This document shows positions 23,515-35,713 of a stretch of 64,000 bases of DNA, in pieces. The position numbers were made by a program, and so were the translations under genes. This DNA is from Watersipora subatra (lineage: Eukaryota > Bryozoa > Gymnolaemata > Cheilostomatida > Watersiporidae): assembly GCF_963576615.1 (NCBI RefSeq), contig NC_088715.1, forward strand, positions 62,507,981 through 62,571,980, in the 5' to 3' direction. The notes below the pieces were generated by a model. It saw nothing but the letters and a program-made list of their open reading frames with translations, searched no databases and was not told the origin of the DNA. Positions within the stretch are counted from its first letter, which is position 1. Every line of letters begins with the position of its first letter.

Positions 23515-24132
23515 ATATGTCATGTTTTGTGTTGATAAAAGAGTAGTTAGTACTTACAATAATGATATCGACGCATGGATTTTTGAGATTTAACAGCTCA
23601 AATTGTAAAACTTAAACTCTTTAAATTAAAAGAAATAGAATAAATTATTGAAATGGATGGTTTTAACAGCTGTCGAACCAATTACACTCAGTATCATATT
23701 ATTTAACTGAATATTATAGATAAATGTAAGCTTGTAGATGCAAATTATTTTAAGAACATGTCAGAACAACAACCAAAAAGTTTTGAAAATTTATGTAATC
23801 CAGTTATGTTTTGAATAGAAAAAAGTTATAATTCCTACATAACTTTGGAGGTCTTACAATTAGTATTTCTAGCTCTGAATAAACAAAAAGTTATTCTTGT
23901 CAAATTATTGTTGTACATATTTGGTGTGTTTTCAAAGTCAGCGTGACGAAATTTTATTAATGCTATTTCTGAAGTTATTAAGCATTTCAAATCTTTGAAA
24001 ATAAATGAATGGTGAATTTACAAAAAAGTATTTTACTTTGCGTGTTTTAGCTTACTAATGATGTTGTGCTGATTGTTTTCAAGTTTTTTTTTAGGACTGA
24101 GATTATAAAAGCTCTTGATGTTATGTGTATCC

Positions 24133-24205
24133 GGCTCTGTGGTCTAATGGATAAGGCGTTTGACTTTGAATCAGAAGATTGTGGGTTCGAGTCCCATCAG
24201 AGTCA
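24133..24205 (+). tRNA. Arg-type tRNA body with Gln anticodon TTG
   Basis: Class A with TTG, T28 and additionally T11 (T11-G24 wobble). A mosaic of the 22788 TTG haplotype and the 18755 D-stem haplotype, suggesting gene conversion. Confidence 0.82.
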
Positions 24206-24786
24206 ACAAATGATTTTAACAACCTTTTCAATCATTTTATAAAATTGATCGAAAGTTTGAGTAGGTGTATCTTTACTGTTGCTCAACATGTCTGGAAAAA
24301 CCACTGCTCCACTGTCTACCAACCAATAACCCTGCTTTTGTTAGTTTTAGTAAAATATTTAACACTTTTTTAAACATTCAAAACTAGTAGTTGCTCACCC
24401 TTTATATTTTCGAATGTTGTTTTTAACGAAGTCAAGCAGAAAAAGCAACTCGGGCAAAACTCTGATCAAGTGGATTCAATATAAACTGACTGTATACTCA
24501 TTATTTTTAAATCAAAAAATGAGTTCGGCTGTTTTAAATTAAAAAAATCGATAAATTTTGAAAATAAATTTATTACATCAGTTTTCCATATATAAACTTG
24601 TTGATGAACTACTTGAAAGTTTCAGTACTTTTTGTAAACTTTTAGTTTTAATTGCAATCAAATAAGATTACACTTTTTCGTTCGATGAGAACTTATCGAT
24701 TTATAGTTAAACAAGGGTGATCTTGTAACAATTCTTTATAAGTTTAAGGTTAAATTCAAACAAGTAATACAGAGTTTTTAGCATCC

Positions 24787-24859
24787 GGCCTTGTGGCCCA
24801 ATGGATAAGGCGTCTGACTACGAATCAGAAGATTGTGGGTTAGAGTCCCATCAAGGTCA
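24787..24859 (+). tRNA. tRNA-Arg(ACG), T-loop C56A variant
   Basis: Class B with C56 to A. Tandem neighbour of the same variant at 26135, produced by duplication of a single unit. Confidence 0.75.
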
Positions 24860-25480
24860 ATATGTCATGTTTTGTGTTGATAAAAGAATAATTAGTACTT
24901 ACAATAATGATATCGACGCATGGATTTTTGAGATTTAACAGCTCAAATTGTAAAACTTAAACTCTTTAAATTAAAAGGAATAGAATAAATTATTGAAATG
25001 TATGGTTTTAACAGCTGTCGAAACAATTACATTCAGTATCATATTATTTAACTGAGTATGATAGATAAAGGTAAGCTTGTAGATGCAAATTATTTTAAGA
25101 ACATGTCAGAACCAAAACCAAACAGTTTTGAAAATTTATGTAATCCAGTTATGTTTTGAATAGAAAAAAGTTATAATTCCTGCATAACTTTGGAGGTCCT
25201 ACAATTAGTATTTCTGGCTCTGAATAAACAAAAAATAATCCATGCCAAAATATAGTTTACCTAATTGGTGTGTTTTCAAAATCAGCGTGACATAGTTTTA
25301 ATATTGCTATTTCTGAAGTTATAAAGCATTTCAAGTCTTCGAAAATAAATGAATGGTGAATTTACAAAAAAGTATTTTCCTTTGCGTGTTTTAGCTTACT
25401 AACTAATGATGTTGTGTTGATTGTTTTCAAATTTTTTTTTAGGACCGAGATTATAAAAGCTCATGATGTTATGTGTATCC

Positions 25481-25553
25481 GGCTCTGTGGCCTAATGGAT
25501 AAGGCGTCTGACTTCGAATCAGAAGATTGTGGGTTCGAGTCCCATCAGAGTCA
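25481..25553 (+). tRNA. tRNA-Arg(TCG)
   Basis: Exact class A consensus, with T4 and further T-rich sequence downstream. Confidence 0.94.
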
Positions 25554-26134
25554 ACAGATCATTTTAACAACCTTTTCTATCATTTTATAAAATTGATCGA
25601 AAGTTTGAGTAGGTATATCTTCACTGTTGCTCAACATGTCTGGAAAAATCACTGCTCCACTGTCTACCAACCAATAACCCTGCTTTTGTTAGTTTTAGTA
25701 AAATATTTAACACTTTTTTAAACATTCAAAACTAGTAGTTGCTCACCCTTTATATTTTCGAATGTTGTTTTTAACGAAGTCAAGCAGAAAAAGCAACTCG
25801 GGCAAAACTCTGATTAGGTGGATTCAATATAAACTGACTGTATACTCATAAATTTTAAATCATAAAATGAGTTCGGCTGTGTTACATTCAAGAAATCGAT
25901 AAATTAAAAAAAACAAGTTATTACATTACTTTTCCATATATAAACTTGTTAATGAACTACTTGAAAGTTTCAGTACTTTTTGTAAACTTTTAGTTTTAAT
26001 TGCAATCAAATAAGATTACACTTTTTCGTTCGATGAGAACTTATCGATTTATAGTTAAACAACGGTGATCTTGTAACAATTCTTTATAAGTTTAAGGTTA
26101 AATTCAAACAAGTAATACAGAGTTTTTAGCATCC

Positions 26135-26207
26135 GGCCTTGTGGCCCAATGGATAAGGCGTCTGACTACGAATCAGAAGATTGTGGGTTAGAGTCCCATC
26201 AAGGTCA
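26135..26207 (+). tRNA. tRNA-Arg(ACG), T-loop C56A variant
   Basis: Class B with C56 to A, identical to 24787 one unit (1,348 bp) to the left. Confidence 0.75.
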
Positions 26208-26828
26208 ATATGTCATGTTTTGTGTTGATAAAAGAATAATTAGTACTTACAATAATGATATCGACGCATGGATTTTTGAGATTTAACAGCTCAAATTGTA
26301 AAACTTAAACTCTTTAAATTAAAAGGAATAGAATAAATTATTGAAATGTATGGTTTTAACAGCTGTCGAAACAATTACATTCAGTATCATATTATTTAAC
26401 TGAGTATGATAGATAAAGGTAAGCTTGTAGATGCAAATTATTTTAAGAACATGTCAGAACCAAAACCAAACAGTTTTGAAAATTTATGTAATCCAGTTAT
26501 GTTTTGAATAGAAAAAAGTTATAATTCCTGCATAACTTTGGAGGTCCTACAATTAGTATTTCTGGCTCTGAATAAACAAAAAATTATCCATGCCAAAATA
26601 TAGTTTACCTAATTGGTGTGTTTTCAAAATCAGCGTGACATAGTTTTAATATTGCTATTTCTGAAGTTATAAAGCATTTCAAGTCTTCGAAAATAAATGA
26701 ATGGTGAATTTACAAAAAAGTATTTTCCTTTGCATGTTTTAGCTTACTAACTAATGATGTTGTGTTGATTGTTTTCAAATTTTTTTTTAGGACCGAGATT
26801 ATAAAAGCTCATGATGTTATGTGTATCC

Positions 26829-26901
26829 GGCTCTGTGGCCTAATGGATAAGGCGTCTGACTTCGAATCAGAAGATTGTGGGTTCGAGTCCCATCAGAGTC
26901 A
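26829..26901 (+). tRNA. tRNA-Arg(TCG)
   Basis: Exact class A consensus. Its 5' flank matches that of 25481 almost base for base. Confidence 0.94.
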
Positions 26902-27482
26902 ACAGATCATTTTAACAACCTTTTCTATCATTTTATAAAATTGATCGAAAGTTTGAGTAGGTATATCTTCACTGTTGCTCAACATGTCTGGAAAAATCAC
27001 TGCTCCACTGTCTACCAACCAATAACCCTGCTTTTGTTAGTTTTAGTAAAATATTTAACACTTTTTTAAACATTCAAAACTAGTAGTTGCTCACCCTTTA
27101 TCTTTTCGAATGTTGTTGTTAACGAAGTCAAGCAGAAAAAGCAACTCGAAGAAAACTCTGATTAGGTGGATTCAATATAAACTGACTGTATACTCATAAT
27201 TTTTAAATCAAAAAATGAGTTTGGCTGTTTTACATTCAAGAAATCGACAAAGTAAAAAAAACAAGTTATTACATTACTTTTCCATATATAAACTTGTTAA
27301 TGAACTACTTGAAAGTTTCAGTACTTTTTGTAAACTTTTAGTTTTAATTGCAATCAAATAAGATTACACTTTTTGGTTCGATGAGAACTTATCGATTTAT
27401 AGTTAAACAACGGTGATCTTGTAACAATTCTTTATAAGTTTAAGGTTAAATTCAAACAAGTAATAGATAGTTTTTAGCATCC

Positions 27483-27555
27483 GGCCTTGTGGCCCAATGG
27501 ATAAGGCGTCTGACTATGAATCAGAAGATTGTGGGTTCGAGTCCCATCAAGGTCA
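27483..27555 (+). tRNA. Arg-type tRNA body with His anticodon ATG
   Basis: Class B with only C35 to T. Folds fully, with intact box A and box B. Lies upstream of the first hybrid tRNA. Confidence 0.85.
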
Positions 27556-28178
27556 ATATGTCATGTTTTGTGTTGATAAAAGAGTAGTTAGTACTTACAA
27601 TAATGATATCGACGCATGGATTTTTGAGATTTAACAGCTCAAATTGCAAAACTTAAACTCTTTAAACTAAAAGGAATAGAATAAATTATTGAAATGGATG
27701 GTTTTAACAGTTGTTGAAACAATTACATTCAGTATCATATTATTTAACTGAGTATGATAGATAAATGTAAGCTTGTAGATCCAAATTACTTTAAGAACAT
27801 GTCAGAACAAAAAACCAAAAAGTTTTGAAAAAGTATCTAATCCAGTTATGTATTGAATAGAAAAAAGTTATAATTCCTACATTACTTTGGAGGTCTTACA
27901 ATTAGTATTTCTAGCTCTGAATAAACAAAAAGTTATTCTTGTCAAATTATTGTTGTACATATTTGGTGTGTTTTCAAGGTCAGCATAAAGAAGTTTTAAT
28001 AATGCTATTTCTGAAGTTATAAAGCATTTCAAGTCTTTGAAAATAAATGAATGGTGAATTTACAAAAAAGTATTTTACTTTGCGTGTTTTAGCTTACTAG
28101 CTAATGATGTTGTGTTGATTGTTCTCAAATTTTTTTTTAGGACCGAGATTATAAAAGCTCATGATGTTATGTGTATCC

Positions 28179-28251
28179 GGCTCTGTGGCCTAATGGATAA
28201 GGCGTCTGACTTCGAATCAGAAGATTGTGGGTTCGAGTCCCATCAAGGTCA
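28179..28251 (+). tRNA. Hybrid A/B tRNA-Arg(TCG)
   Basis: The 5' part through anticodon TCG is class A and the 3' acceptor strand (CAAGGTC) and flank are class B. The acceptor stem therefore has C5 opposite A68 and a T4-G69 wobble. The next A gene follows after only 695 bp, so 654 bp between an A and a B gene was lost by exchange within the tRNAs. Confidence 0.85.
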
Positions 28252-28873
28252 ATATGTCATGTTTTGTGTTGATAAAAGAGTAGTTAGTACTTACAATAAT
28301 GATATCGACGCATGGATTTTTGAGATTTAACAACTCAAATTGTAAAACTTGAACTCTTTAAATTAAAAGAAATAGAATAAATTATTGAAATGGATGGTTT
28401 TAACAGCTGTCGAAACAATTACACTCAGTATCATATTATTTAACCGAATATTATAGATAAATGTAAGCTTGTAGATCCAAATTATTTTAAGAACATGTCA
28501 GAACAAAAACCAAAAAAGTTTTGAAAAATTATGTAATCCAGTTATGTATTAAATAGAAAAAAGTTATAATTCCTACATAACTTTGGAGGTCCTACAATTA
28601 GTATTTCTAGCTCTGAATAAACAAAAAATTATCCATGCCAAAATATAGTTTACCTAATTGGTGTGTTTTCAAAATCAGCGTGACATAGTTTTAATATTGC
28701 TATTTCTGAAGTTATAAAGCATTTCAAGTCATCGAAAATAAATGAATGGTGAATTTACAAAAAAGTATTTTACTTTGCGTGTTTTAGCTTACTAACTAAT
28801 GATGTTGTGTTGATTGTTTTCAATTTTTTTTTTAGGACCGACATTATAAAAGCTCATGATGTTATGTGTATCC

Positions 28874-28946
28874 GGCTCTGTGGCCTAATGGATAAGGTGT
28901 CTGACTTCGAATCAGAAGATTGTGGGTTCGAGTCCCATCAGAGTCA
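28874..28946 (+). tRNA. tRNA-Arg(TCG), G10-T25 variant
   Basis: Class A with C25 to T. Directly follows a hybrid gene with no B gene between. Confidence 0.9.
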
Positions 28947-29527
28947 ACAGATCATTTTAACAACCTTTTCAATCATTTTATAAAATTGATCGAAAGTTTG
29001 AGTAGGTATATCTTTACTGTTGCTCAACATGTCTGGAAAAACCACTGCTCCACTGTCTACCAACCAATAACCCTGCTTTTGTTAGTTTTAGTAAAATATT
29101 TAACACTTTTTTAAACATTCAAAACTAGTAGTTGCTCACCCTTTATATTTTCGAATGTTGTTTTTAACGAAGTCAAGCAGAAAAAGCAACTCGGGCAAAA
29201 CTCTGATCAAGTGGATTCAATATAAACTGACTGTATACTCATAAATTTTAAATCAAAAAATGAGTTCGGCTGTTTTACATTCAAGAAATCGATAAAGTAA
29301 AAAAAACAAGTTATTACACTACTTTTCCATATATAAACTTGTTAATGAACTTCTTGAAAGTTTCAGTACTTTTTGTGAACTTTTAGTTTTAATTGCAATC
29401 AATTAAGATTACACTTTTTGGTTCTACGAGAACTTATCGATTTATAGTTAAACAACGGTGATCTTGTAACAAATCTTCATAAGTTTAAGGTTAAATTCAA
29501 ACAAGTAATACAGAGTTTTTAGCATCC

Positions 29528-29600
29528 GGCCTTGTGGCCCAATGGATAAGGCGTCTGACTATGAATCAGAAGATTGTGGGTTCGAGTCCTATCAAGGTCA
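29528..29600 (+). tRNA. Arg-type tRNA body with His anticodon ATG
   Basis: Class B with ATG anticodon and C63 to T (G51-T63 wobble). Part of a 2,045-bp duplication of the 27483-28251 segment. Confidence 0.83.
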
Positions 29601-30223
29601 ATATGTCATGTTTTGTGTTGATAAAAGAGTAGTTAGTACTTACAATAATGATATCGACGCATGGATTTTTGAGATTTAACAGCTCAAATTGCAAAACTTA
29701 AACTCTTTAAACTAAAAGGAATAGAATAAATTATTGAAATGGATGGTTTTAACAGTTGTCGAAACAATTACATTCAGTATCATATTATTTAACTGAGTAT
29801 GATAGATAAATGTAAGCTTGTAGATCCAAATTACTTTAAGAACATGTCAGAACAAAAAACCAAAAAGTTTTGAAAAAGTATCTAATCCAGTTATGTATTG
29901 AATAGAAAAAAGTTATAATTCCTACATTACTTTGGAGGTCTTACAATTAGTATTTCTAGCTCTGAATAAACAAAAAGTTATTCTTGTCAAATTATTGTTG
30001 TACATATTTGGTGTGTTTTCAAGGTCAGCGTAAAGAAGTTTTAATAATGGTATTTCTGAAGTTATAAAGCATTTCAAGTCTTTGAAAATAAATGAATGGT
30101 GAATTTACAAAAAAGTATTTTACTTTGCGTGTTTTAGCTTACTAGCTAATGATGTTGTGTTGATCGTTCTCAAATTTTTTTTTAGGACCGAGATTATAAA
30201 AGCTCATGATGTTATGTGTATCC

Positions 30224-30296
30224 GGCTCTGTGGCCTAATGGATAAGGCGTCTGACTTCGAATCAGAAGATTGTGGGTTCGAGTCCCTTCAAGGTCA
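30224..30296 (+). tRNA. Hybrid A/B tRNA-Arg(TCG)
   Basis: Hybrid as at 28179 with an added T64 facing T50. Lies 2,045 bp from 28179 in a duplicated block, so probably the same recombination event copied. Two mismatches make function unlikely. Confidence 0.78.
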
Positions 30297-30918
30297 ATAT
30301 GTCATGTTTTGTGTTGATAAAAGAGTACTTAGTACTTACAATAATGATATCGACGCATAGATTTTTTAGATTTAACAGCTCAAATTGTAAAACTTAAAAT
30401 TTTCAAATTAAAAGAAATAGAATAATTTACTGAAACGTATGGTTTTAACAACTGTCGAAACAATTACGACCAGTGTTATATTATTTAACCGAATATAATA
30501 GATAAATGTAAGCTTCTAGATGCAAATTGTTTTAAGAACGTGTCAGAACAAAAACAAAAATGTTTTGGAAAAAGTGTGTAACCCAGTGATGTATTGAAGA
30601 GAAAAAGTTATGATTCCTACAAAACTTTGGATGTCTCAGATTTAGTATTTCTAGCTCTGATTAAACAAAAAGTTATCTATGTCAAAATATAGTTTACCTA
30701 TTTGGTGTGTTTTCAAAATCAGCGTGACATAGTTTTAATATTGCTATTTCTGAAGTTATAAAGCATTTCAAGTCTTCGAAAATAAATGAATGGTGAATTT
30801 ACAAAGAAGTATTTTACTTTGCGTGTTTTAGCTTACTAGCTAATGATGTTGTGTTGATTGTTTTCAAGTTTTTTCTTTAGGACCGACATTATAAAAGCTC
30901 ATGATTTTATGTGTATCC

Positions 30919-30991
30919 GGTTCTGTGGCTTAATGGATAAGGCGTCTGACTTCGAATTAGAAGATTGTGGGTTCGAGTCCCATCAAGGTCA
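30919..30991 (+). tRNA. Hybrid A/B tRNA-Arg(TCG), diverged
   Basis: Second hybrid lineage: A-type 5' half with T3 and T12, B-type 3' end. T40 opposite G30 weakens the anticodon stem. Spaced 695 bp from the preceding hybrid. Confidence 0.75.
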
Positions 30992-31612
30992 ATACGTCAT
31001 GTTTTGTGTTGATAAAAGAGTAGTTAGTACTTACAATAATGATATCGACACATGGTTTTTTGAGATTTAACAGCTCAAATTGTAAAACTTAAACTCTTTA
31101 AATTAAAAGAAATAGAATAAATTAATGAAATGGATGGTTTTAACAGCTCTCCAAACAATTACATTCAGTATCATATTATTTAACCGAGTATGATAGATAA
31201 ATGTAAGCTTGTAGGTGCAAATTATTTTAAGAACATGTCAGAACCATAACCAAACAGTTTTGAAAATGTATGTATTCCAGTTATGTTTTGAATAGAAAAA
31301 AGTTATAACTCCTACATAACTTTGGAGGTCTTACAACTAGTTTTTCTAGCTCTGAATAAACAAAAAGTTATCTATGTCAAAATATAGTTTACCTATTTGG
31401 TGTGTTTTCAAAATCAGTGTGACATAGTTTTAATACTGCTATTTCTGAAGTTATAAAGCATTTCAAATTTTCGAAAATAAATGAATGGTGAATTTACAAA
31501 AAAGTATTTTACTTTGCGTGTTTTAGCTTACTAGCTAATGATGTTCTGTTGATTGTTTTCAAATTTTTTTTTAGGACCAAGATTATAAAAGCTCATGATG
31601 TTATGTGTATCC

Positions 31613-31685
31613 GGCTCTGTCGCTTAATGGATAAGGCGTCTGACTTCGAATCAGAAAATTGTGGGTTCGAGTCCCATCAGAATCA
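31613..31685 (+). tRNA. tRNA-Arg(TCG), diverged class A
   Basis: Class A sublineage with C9, T12, A45 and A70. A70 opposes C3 in the acceptor stem. The 3' flank differs from usual (acacatcatt and aaaaaactgatcgaaagg), resembling the edge copy at 7974. Confidence 0.75.
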
Positions 31686-32265
31686 ACACATCATTTTAAC
31701 AACCTTTTCAATCATTTTAAAAAACTGATCGAAAGGTTGAGCAGGTATATCGTTATTGTTGCCCAACGTGCCTGGAAAAACCACCGCTCCACTGTCTACC
31801 AACCAATAACCCTGCTTTTGTTAGTTTTAGTAAAATTTTTAACACGTTTTTAAACATTCAAAACTAGTAGTTGCTCACCCTTTATATTTTCGAATGTTGT
31901 TTTTAACGAAGTCAAGCAGAAAAAGCAACTCGGGCAAAACTCTGACTAGGTGTATTCAATATAAGCTGATTGTATACTCATAATCTTTGAATAAAGAAAT
32001 GAGTTCGACTGTTTTAAATTAAAAAATCGATAAATTTAAAAAATAAATTTATTACATCGGTTTTCCATATATAAACTTGTTAATGAACTATTTGAAAGAT
32101 TCAGTACTTTTTGTAAACTTTTAGTTTTAATTGCAATCAAATAAGATTACACTTTTTGGTTCGATGAGAACTTATCGATTTATAGTCAAACCACAGTGAT
32201 CTTGTAACAAAACTTCATAAGTTTAAGGTTAAATTCAAACCAATAATACAATATTTTCAGCATCT

Positions 32266-32338
32266 GGCCTTGTGACCCAATGGAAAAGGCATTTGACTAC
32301 GAATCAGAAGTTTGTGGTTTCGAGCCCCATCAAGGTCA
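32266..32338 (+). pseudogene. Decayed tRNA-Arg(ACG)-like, class C
   Basis: Class C with T53-C61 mismatch and G45, a subtype shared with 37728, 39070, 43104 and 51232. Confidence 0.75.
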
Positions 32339-32960
32339 ATGTGTCATGTTTTGTGTCGATAAAAGAGTAATTAGTACTTACAATATTGATATCGTCACAT
32401 GGATTTTTGAGATTTAACAGCTCAAATTGTAAAACGTAAACTCTTTAAATTAAAAGGAATAGAATAATTTATTGAAATGGATGGTTTTAACAGCCGTCGA
32501 AACAATTACATTCAGTATCATATTATTTAACTGAATATTATAGATAAATGTAAGCTTGTAGATCCAAATTATTTTAAGAACATGTCAGAACAAAAACCAA
32601 AAAGTTTTGAAAAAGTATGTAATCCAGTTATGTATTGAATAGAAAAAAGTTATAATTCCTACATAACTTTGGAGGTCCTACAGTTAGTATTTCTAGCTCT
32701 GAATAAACAAAAAGTTATTCTTGTCAAATTATTGTTGTACATATTTGGTGTGTTTTTCAGGTCAGCGAGACAAAGTTTTAATAATGCTATTTCTGAAGTT
32801 ATAAAGCATTTCAAGTCTTTGAAAATAAATGAATGGTGAATTTACAAAAAAGTATTTTACTTTGCGTGTTTTAGCTTACTAACTAATGATGTTGTGCTGA
32901 TTGTTTTCAAGTTTTTTTTTAGGACTGAGATTATAAAAGCTCTTGATGTTATGTGTATCC

Positions 32961-33033
32961 GGCTCTGTGGCCTAATGGATAAGGCGTTTGACTTTGAATC
33001 AGAAGATTGTGGGTTCGAGTCCCATCAGAGTCA
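32961..33033 (+). tRNA. Arg-type tRNA body with Gln anticodon TTG
   Basis: TTG plus T28 haplotype, as at 22788. Box A, box B and TATAAAA intact. Confidence 0.83.
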
Positions 33034-33614
33034 ACAAATGATTTTAACAACCTTTTCAATCATTTTAAAAAACTGATCGAAAGGTTGAGTAGGTATATCT
33101 TTATTGTTGCCCAACGTGCCTGGAAAAACCACCGCCCCAATGTCTACCAACCAATAACCCTGCGTTTATTAATCTTAACAAAACATTTAACACTTTTTTA
33201 AACATTCAAAACTAGTAGTTGGTCACCCTTTATATTTTCGAATGTTGTTTTTAACGAAGTCAAGCAAGAAAAGCAACTCTGGCAAAACTCTGATCAGGTG
33301 GATTCAATATAAACTGACTGTATACTCATAACTTTTAAATCAGAAAATGAGTTCGGCTGTTTTACATTCAAGAAATCGATAAATTAAAAAAAACAAAATA
33401 TTTCATTACTTTTCCATATAGAAACTTGTTAATGAACTACTTGAAAGTTTCAGTACTTTTTGTAAACTTTTAGTTTTAATTGCAATCAAATAAGATTACA
33501 CTTTCTGGTTCGATGAGAACTTATCGATTTATAGTTAAACAACGGTGATCTTGTAACAATTCTTCATAAGTTTAAGGTTAAATTCAAACAAGTAATACAG
33601 AGTTTTTAGCATCC

Positions 33615-33687
33615 GGCCTTGTGGCCCAATGGATAAGGCGTCTGATTATGAATCAGAAGATTGTGGTTTCAAGTCCCATCAAGGTCA
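33615..33687 (+). tRNA. Arg-type tRNA body with His anticodon ATG
   Basis: T32/ATG/T53/A57 subtype of class B, as at 20753, with the shortened 3' flank. Confidence 0.72.
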
Positions 33688-34299
33688 TGTTTTGTGTTGA
33701 TAAAAGAGTAGTTAGTACTTACAATAATGATATCGACGCATGGATTTTTGAGATTTAACAGCTCAAATTGTAAAACTTAAACTCTTTAAATTAAAAGGAA
33801 TAGAATAATTTATTGAAATGGATGCTTTTAACAGCTGTCGAAACAACCACACTGAGTGTTATATTATTTAACTTAATATAATAGATAAATGTTAGCTTCT
33901 AGATGCAAAATATCTTAAGAACGTGTCAGAACAAAAACAAAAATGTTTTGAAAAAAGTATGTAATCCAGTTATGTATTGAAGAGAAAAAGTAATAATTCT
34001 TACAAAACTTTGGATGTCTTAGATTTAGTATTTCTAGCTCTGAATAAACAAAAAGTTATCCATGTCAAAATATAGTTTACCTAATTGGTGTGTTTTCAAA
34101 ATCAGCGTGACATAGTTTTAATATTGCTATTTCTGAAGTTATAAAGCATTTCAAGTCTTCAAAAATAAATGAATGGTGAATTTACAAAAAAGTATTTTAC
34201 TTTGCGTGTTTTAGCTTACTAACTAATGATGTTGTGCTGATTGTTTTCAAGTTTTTTTTAGGACCGACATTATCAATGCACATGATGTTATGTGTATCC

Positions 34300-34372
34300 G
34301 GTTCTGTGGCCTAATGGATAATTCGTCTGACTTTGAATCAGAAGATTGTGGGTTCGAGTCCCATCAGAGTCA
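34300..34372 (+). pseudogene. Arg-type tRNA with TTG anticodon and broken D stem
   Basis: Class A with T3, TTG anticodon and G23-G24 replaced by TT, so two of four D-stem pairs are lost. The upstream TATA is also changed (TATCAAT). Likely non-functional. Confidence 0.72.
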
Positions 34373-34944
34373 ACAGATCATTTTAACAATCATTTTATAA
34401 AATTGATCGAAAGTTTGAGTAGGTGTATCTTTACTGTTGCTCAACATGTCTGGAAAAACCACTGCTCCACTGTCTACCAACCAATAACCCTGCTTTTGTT
34501 AGTTTTAGTAAAATATTTAACACTTTTTTAAACATTCAAAACTAGTAGTTGCTCACCCTTTATATTTTCGAATGTTGTTTTTAACGAAGTCAAGCAGAAA
34601 ATGCAACTCGGGCAAAACTCTGACTTGGTGTATTCAATATAAACTGATTGTATACTCATAATCTTTAAATAAAGAAATGAGAACGACTGTTTTAAATTAA
34701 AAAAATCGATAAATTTAAAAAATAAATTTATTACATCAGTTTTCCATATATAAACTTGTTAATGAACTTCTTGAAAGTTTCAGTACTTTTTGTAAACTTT
34801 TAGTTTTAATTGCAATCAAATAAGATTACACTTTTTGGTTCGATGAGAACTTATCGATTTATAGTTAAACCACAGTGATCTTGTAACAAAACTTCATAAG
34901 TTTAAGGTTAAATTCAAACCAATAATACAATATTTTCAGCATCT

Positions 34945-35017
34945 GGCCTTGTGACCCAATGGAAAAGGCATTTGACTACGAATCAGAAATTTGTGGGTTC
35001 GAGCCCCATCAAGGTCA
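34945..35017 (+). pseudogene. Decayed tRNA-Arg(ACG)-like, class C with intact T stem
   Basis: Class C keeping G53-C61. Same form as 22093. Start of a unit copied at 56599 and 60636. Confidence 0.65.
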
Positions 35018-35640
35018 ATATGTCATGTTTTGTGTCGATAAAAGAGTAATTAGTACTTACAATATTGATATCGTCACATGGATTTTTGAGATTTAACAGC
35101 TCAAATTGTAAAACTTAAACTCTTTAAATTAAAAGGAATAGAATAATTTATTGAAATGGATGGTTTTAACAGCCGTCGAAACAATTACATTCAGTATCAT
35201 ATTATTTAACTGAATATTATAGATAAATGTAAGCTTGTAGATCCAAATTATGTTAAGAACATGTCAGAACAAAAACCAAAAAGTTTTGAAAAAGTATGTA
35301 ATCCAGTTATGTATTGAATAGAAAAAAGTTATAATTCCTACATAACTTTGGAGGTCCTACAGTTAGTATTTCTAGCTCTGAATAAACAAAAAGTTATTCT
35401 TGTCAAATTATTGTTGTACATATTTGGTGTGTTTTTCAGGTCAGCGAGACAAAGTTTTAATAATGCTATTTCTGAAGTTATAAAGCATTTCAAGTCTTTG
35501 AAAATAAATGAATGGTGAATTTACAAAAAAGTATTTTACTTTGCGTGTTTTAGCTTACTAACTAATGATGTTGTGCTGATTGTTTTCAAGTTTTTTTTTA
35601 GGACTGAGATTATAAAAGCTCTTGATGTTATGTGTATCCG

Positions 35641-35713
35641 GGTTCTGTGGCCTAATGGATAAGGCGTTTGACTTTGAATCAGAAGATTGTGGGTTCGAGT
35701 CCCATCAGAGTCA
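35641..35713 (+). tRNA. Arg-type tRNA body with Gln anticodon TTG
   Basis: TTG with T3 (T3-G70 wobble) and T28. One extra G precedes the gene (ccgggttctg). The haplotype recurs at 57295 and 61332. Confidence 0.8.

Larger units (their letters stand above)
24780..27060 (+). repeat. Single-unit tandem duplication
   Basis: The C56A class B gene, its following spacer and the class A gene (about 24787-25720) recur 1,348 bp later almost unchanged, including the rare ttctggctctg and tattttccttt words. Confidence 0.75.
27470..30335 (+). repeat. 2,045-bp offset duplication carrying an ATG gene and a hybrid gene
   Basis: Segment about 27470-28290 (ATG tRNA plus hybrid) is repeated at about 29515-30335, offset 2,045 bp, which equals one full unit (1,350) plus a half unit (695). 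It shares rare spacer words such as gtatctaatcc and ctacattactttgg. Confidence 0.7.
29870..34385 (+). repeat. 4.5-kb block, left copy of a distant duplication
   Basis: Matches about 48835-53352 at an offset of 18,965-18,967 bp. The shared order is hybrid, hybrid, diverged A, class C, TTG, ATG, then TTG with a broken D stem. More diverged than the trimer pairs, hence older or partly converted. Edges are approximate. Confidence 0.8.
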
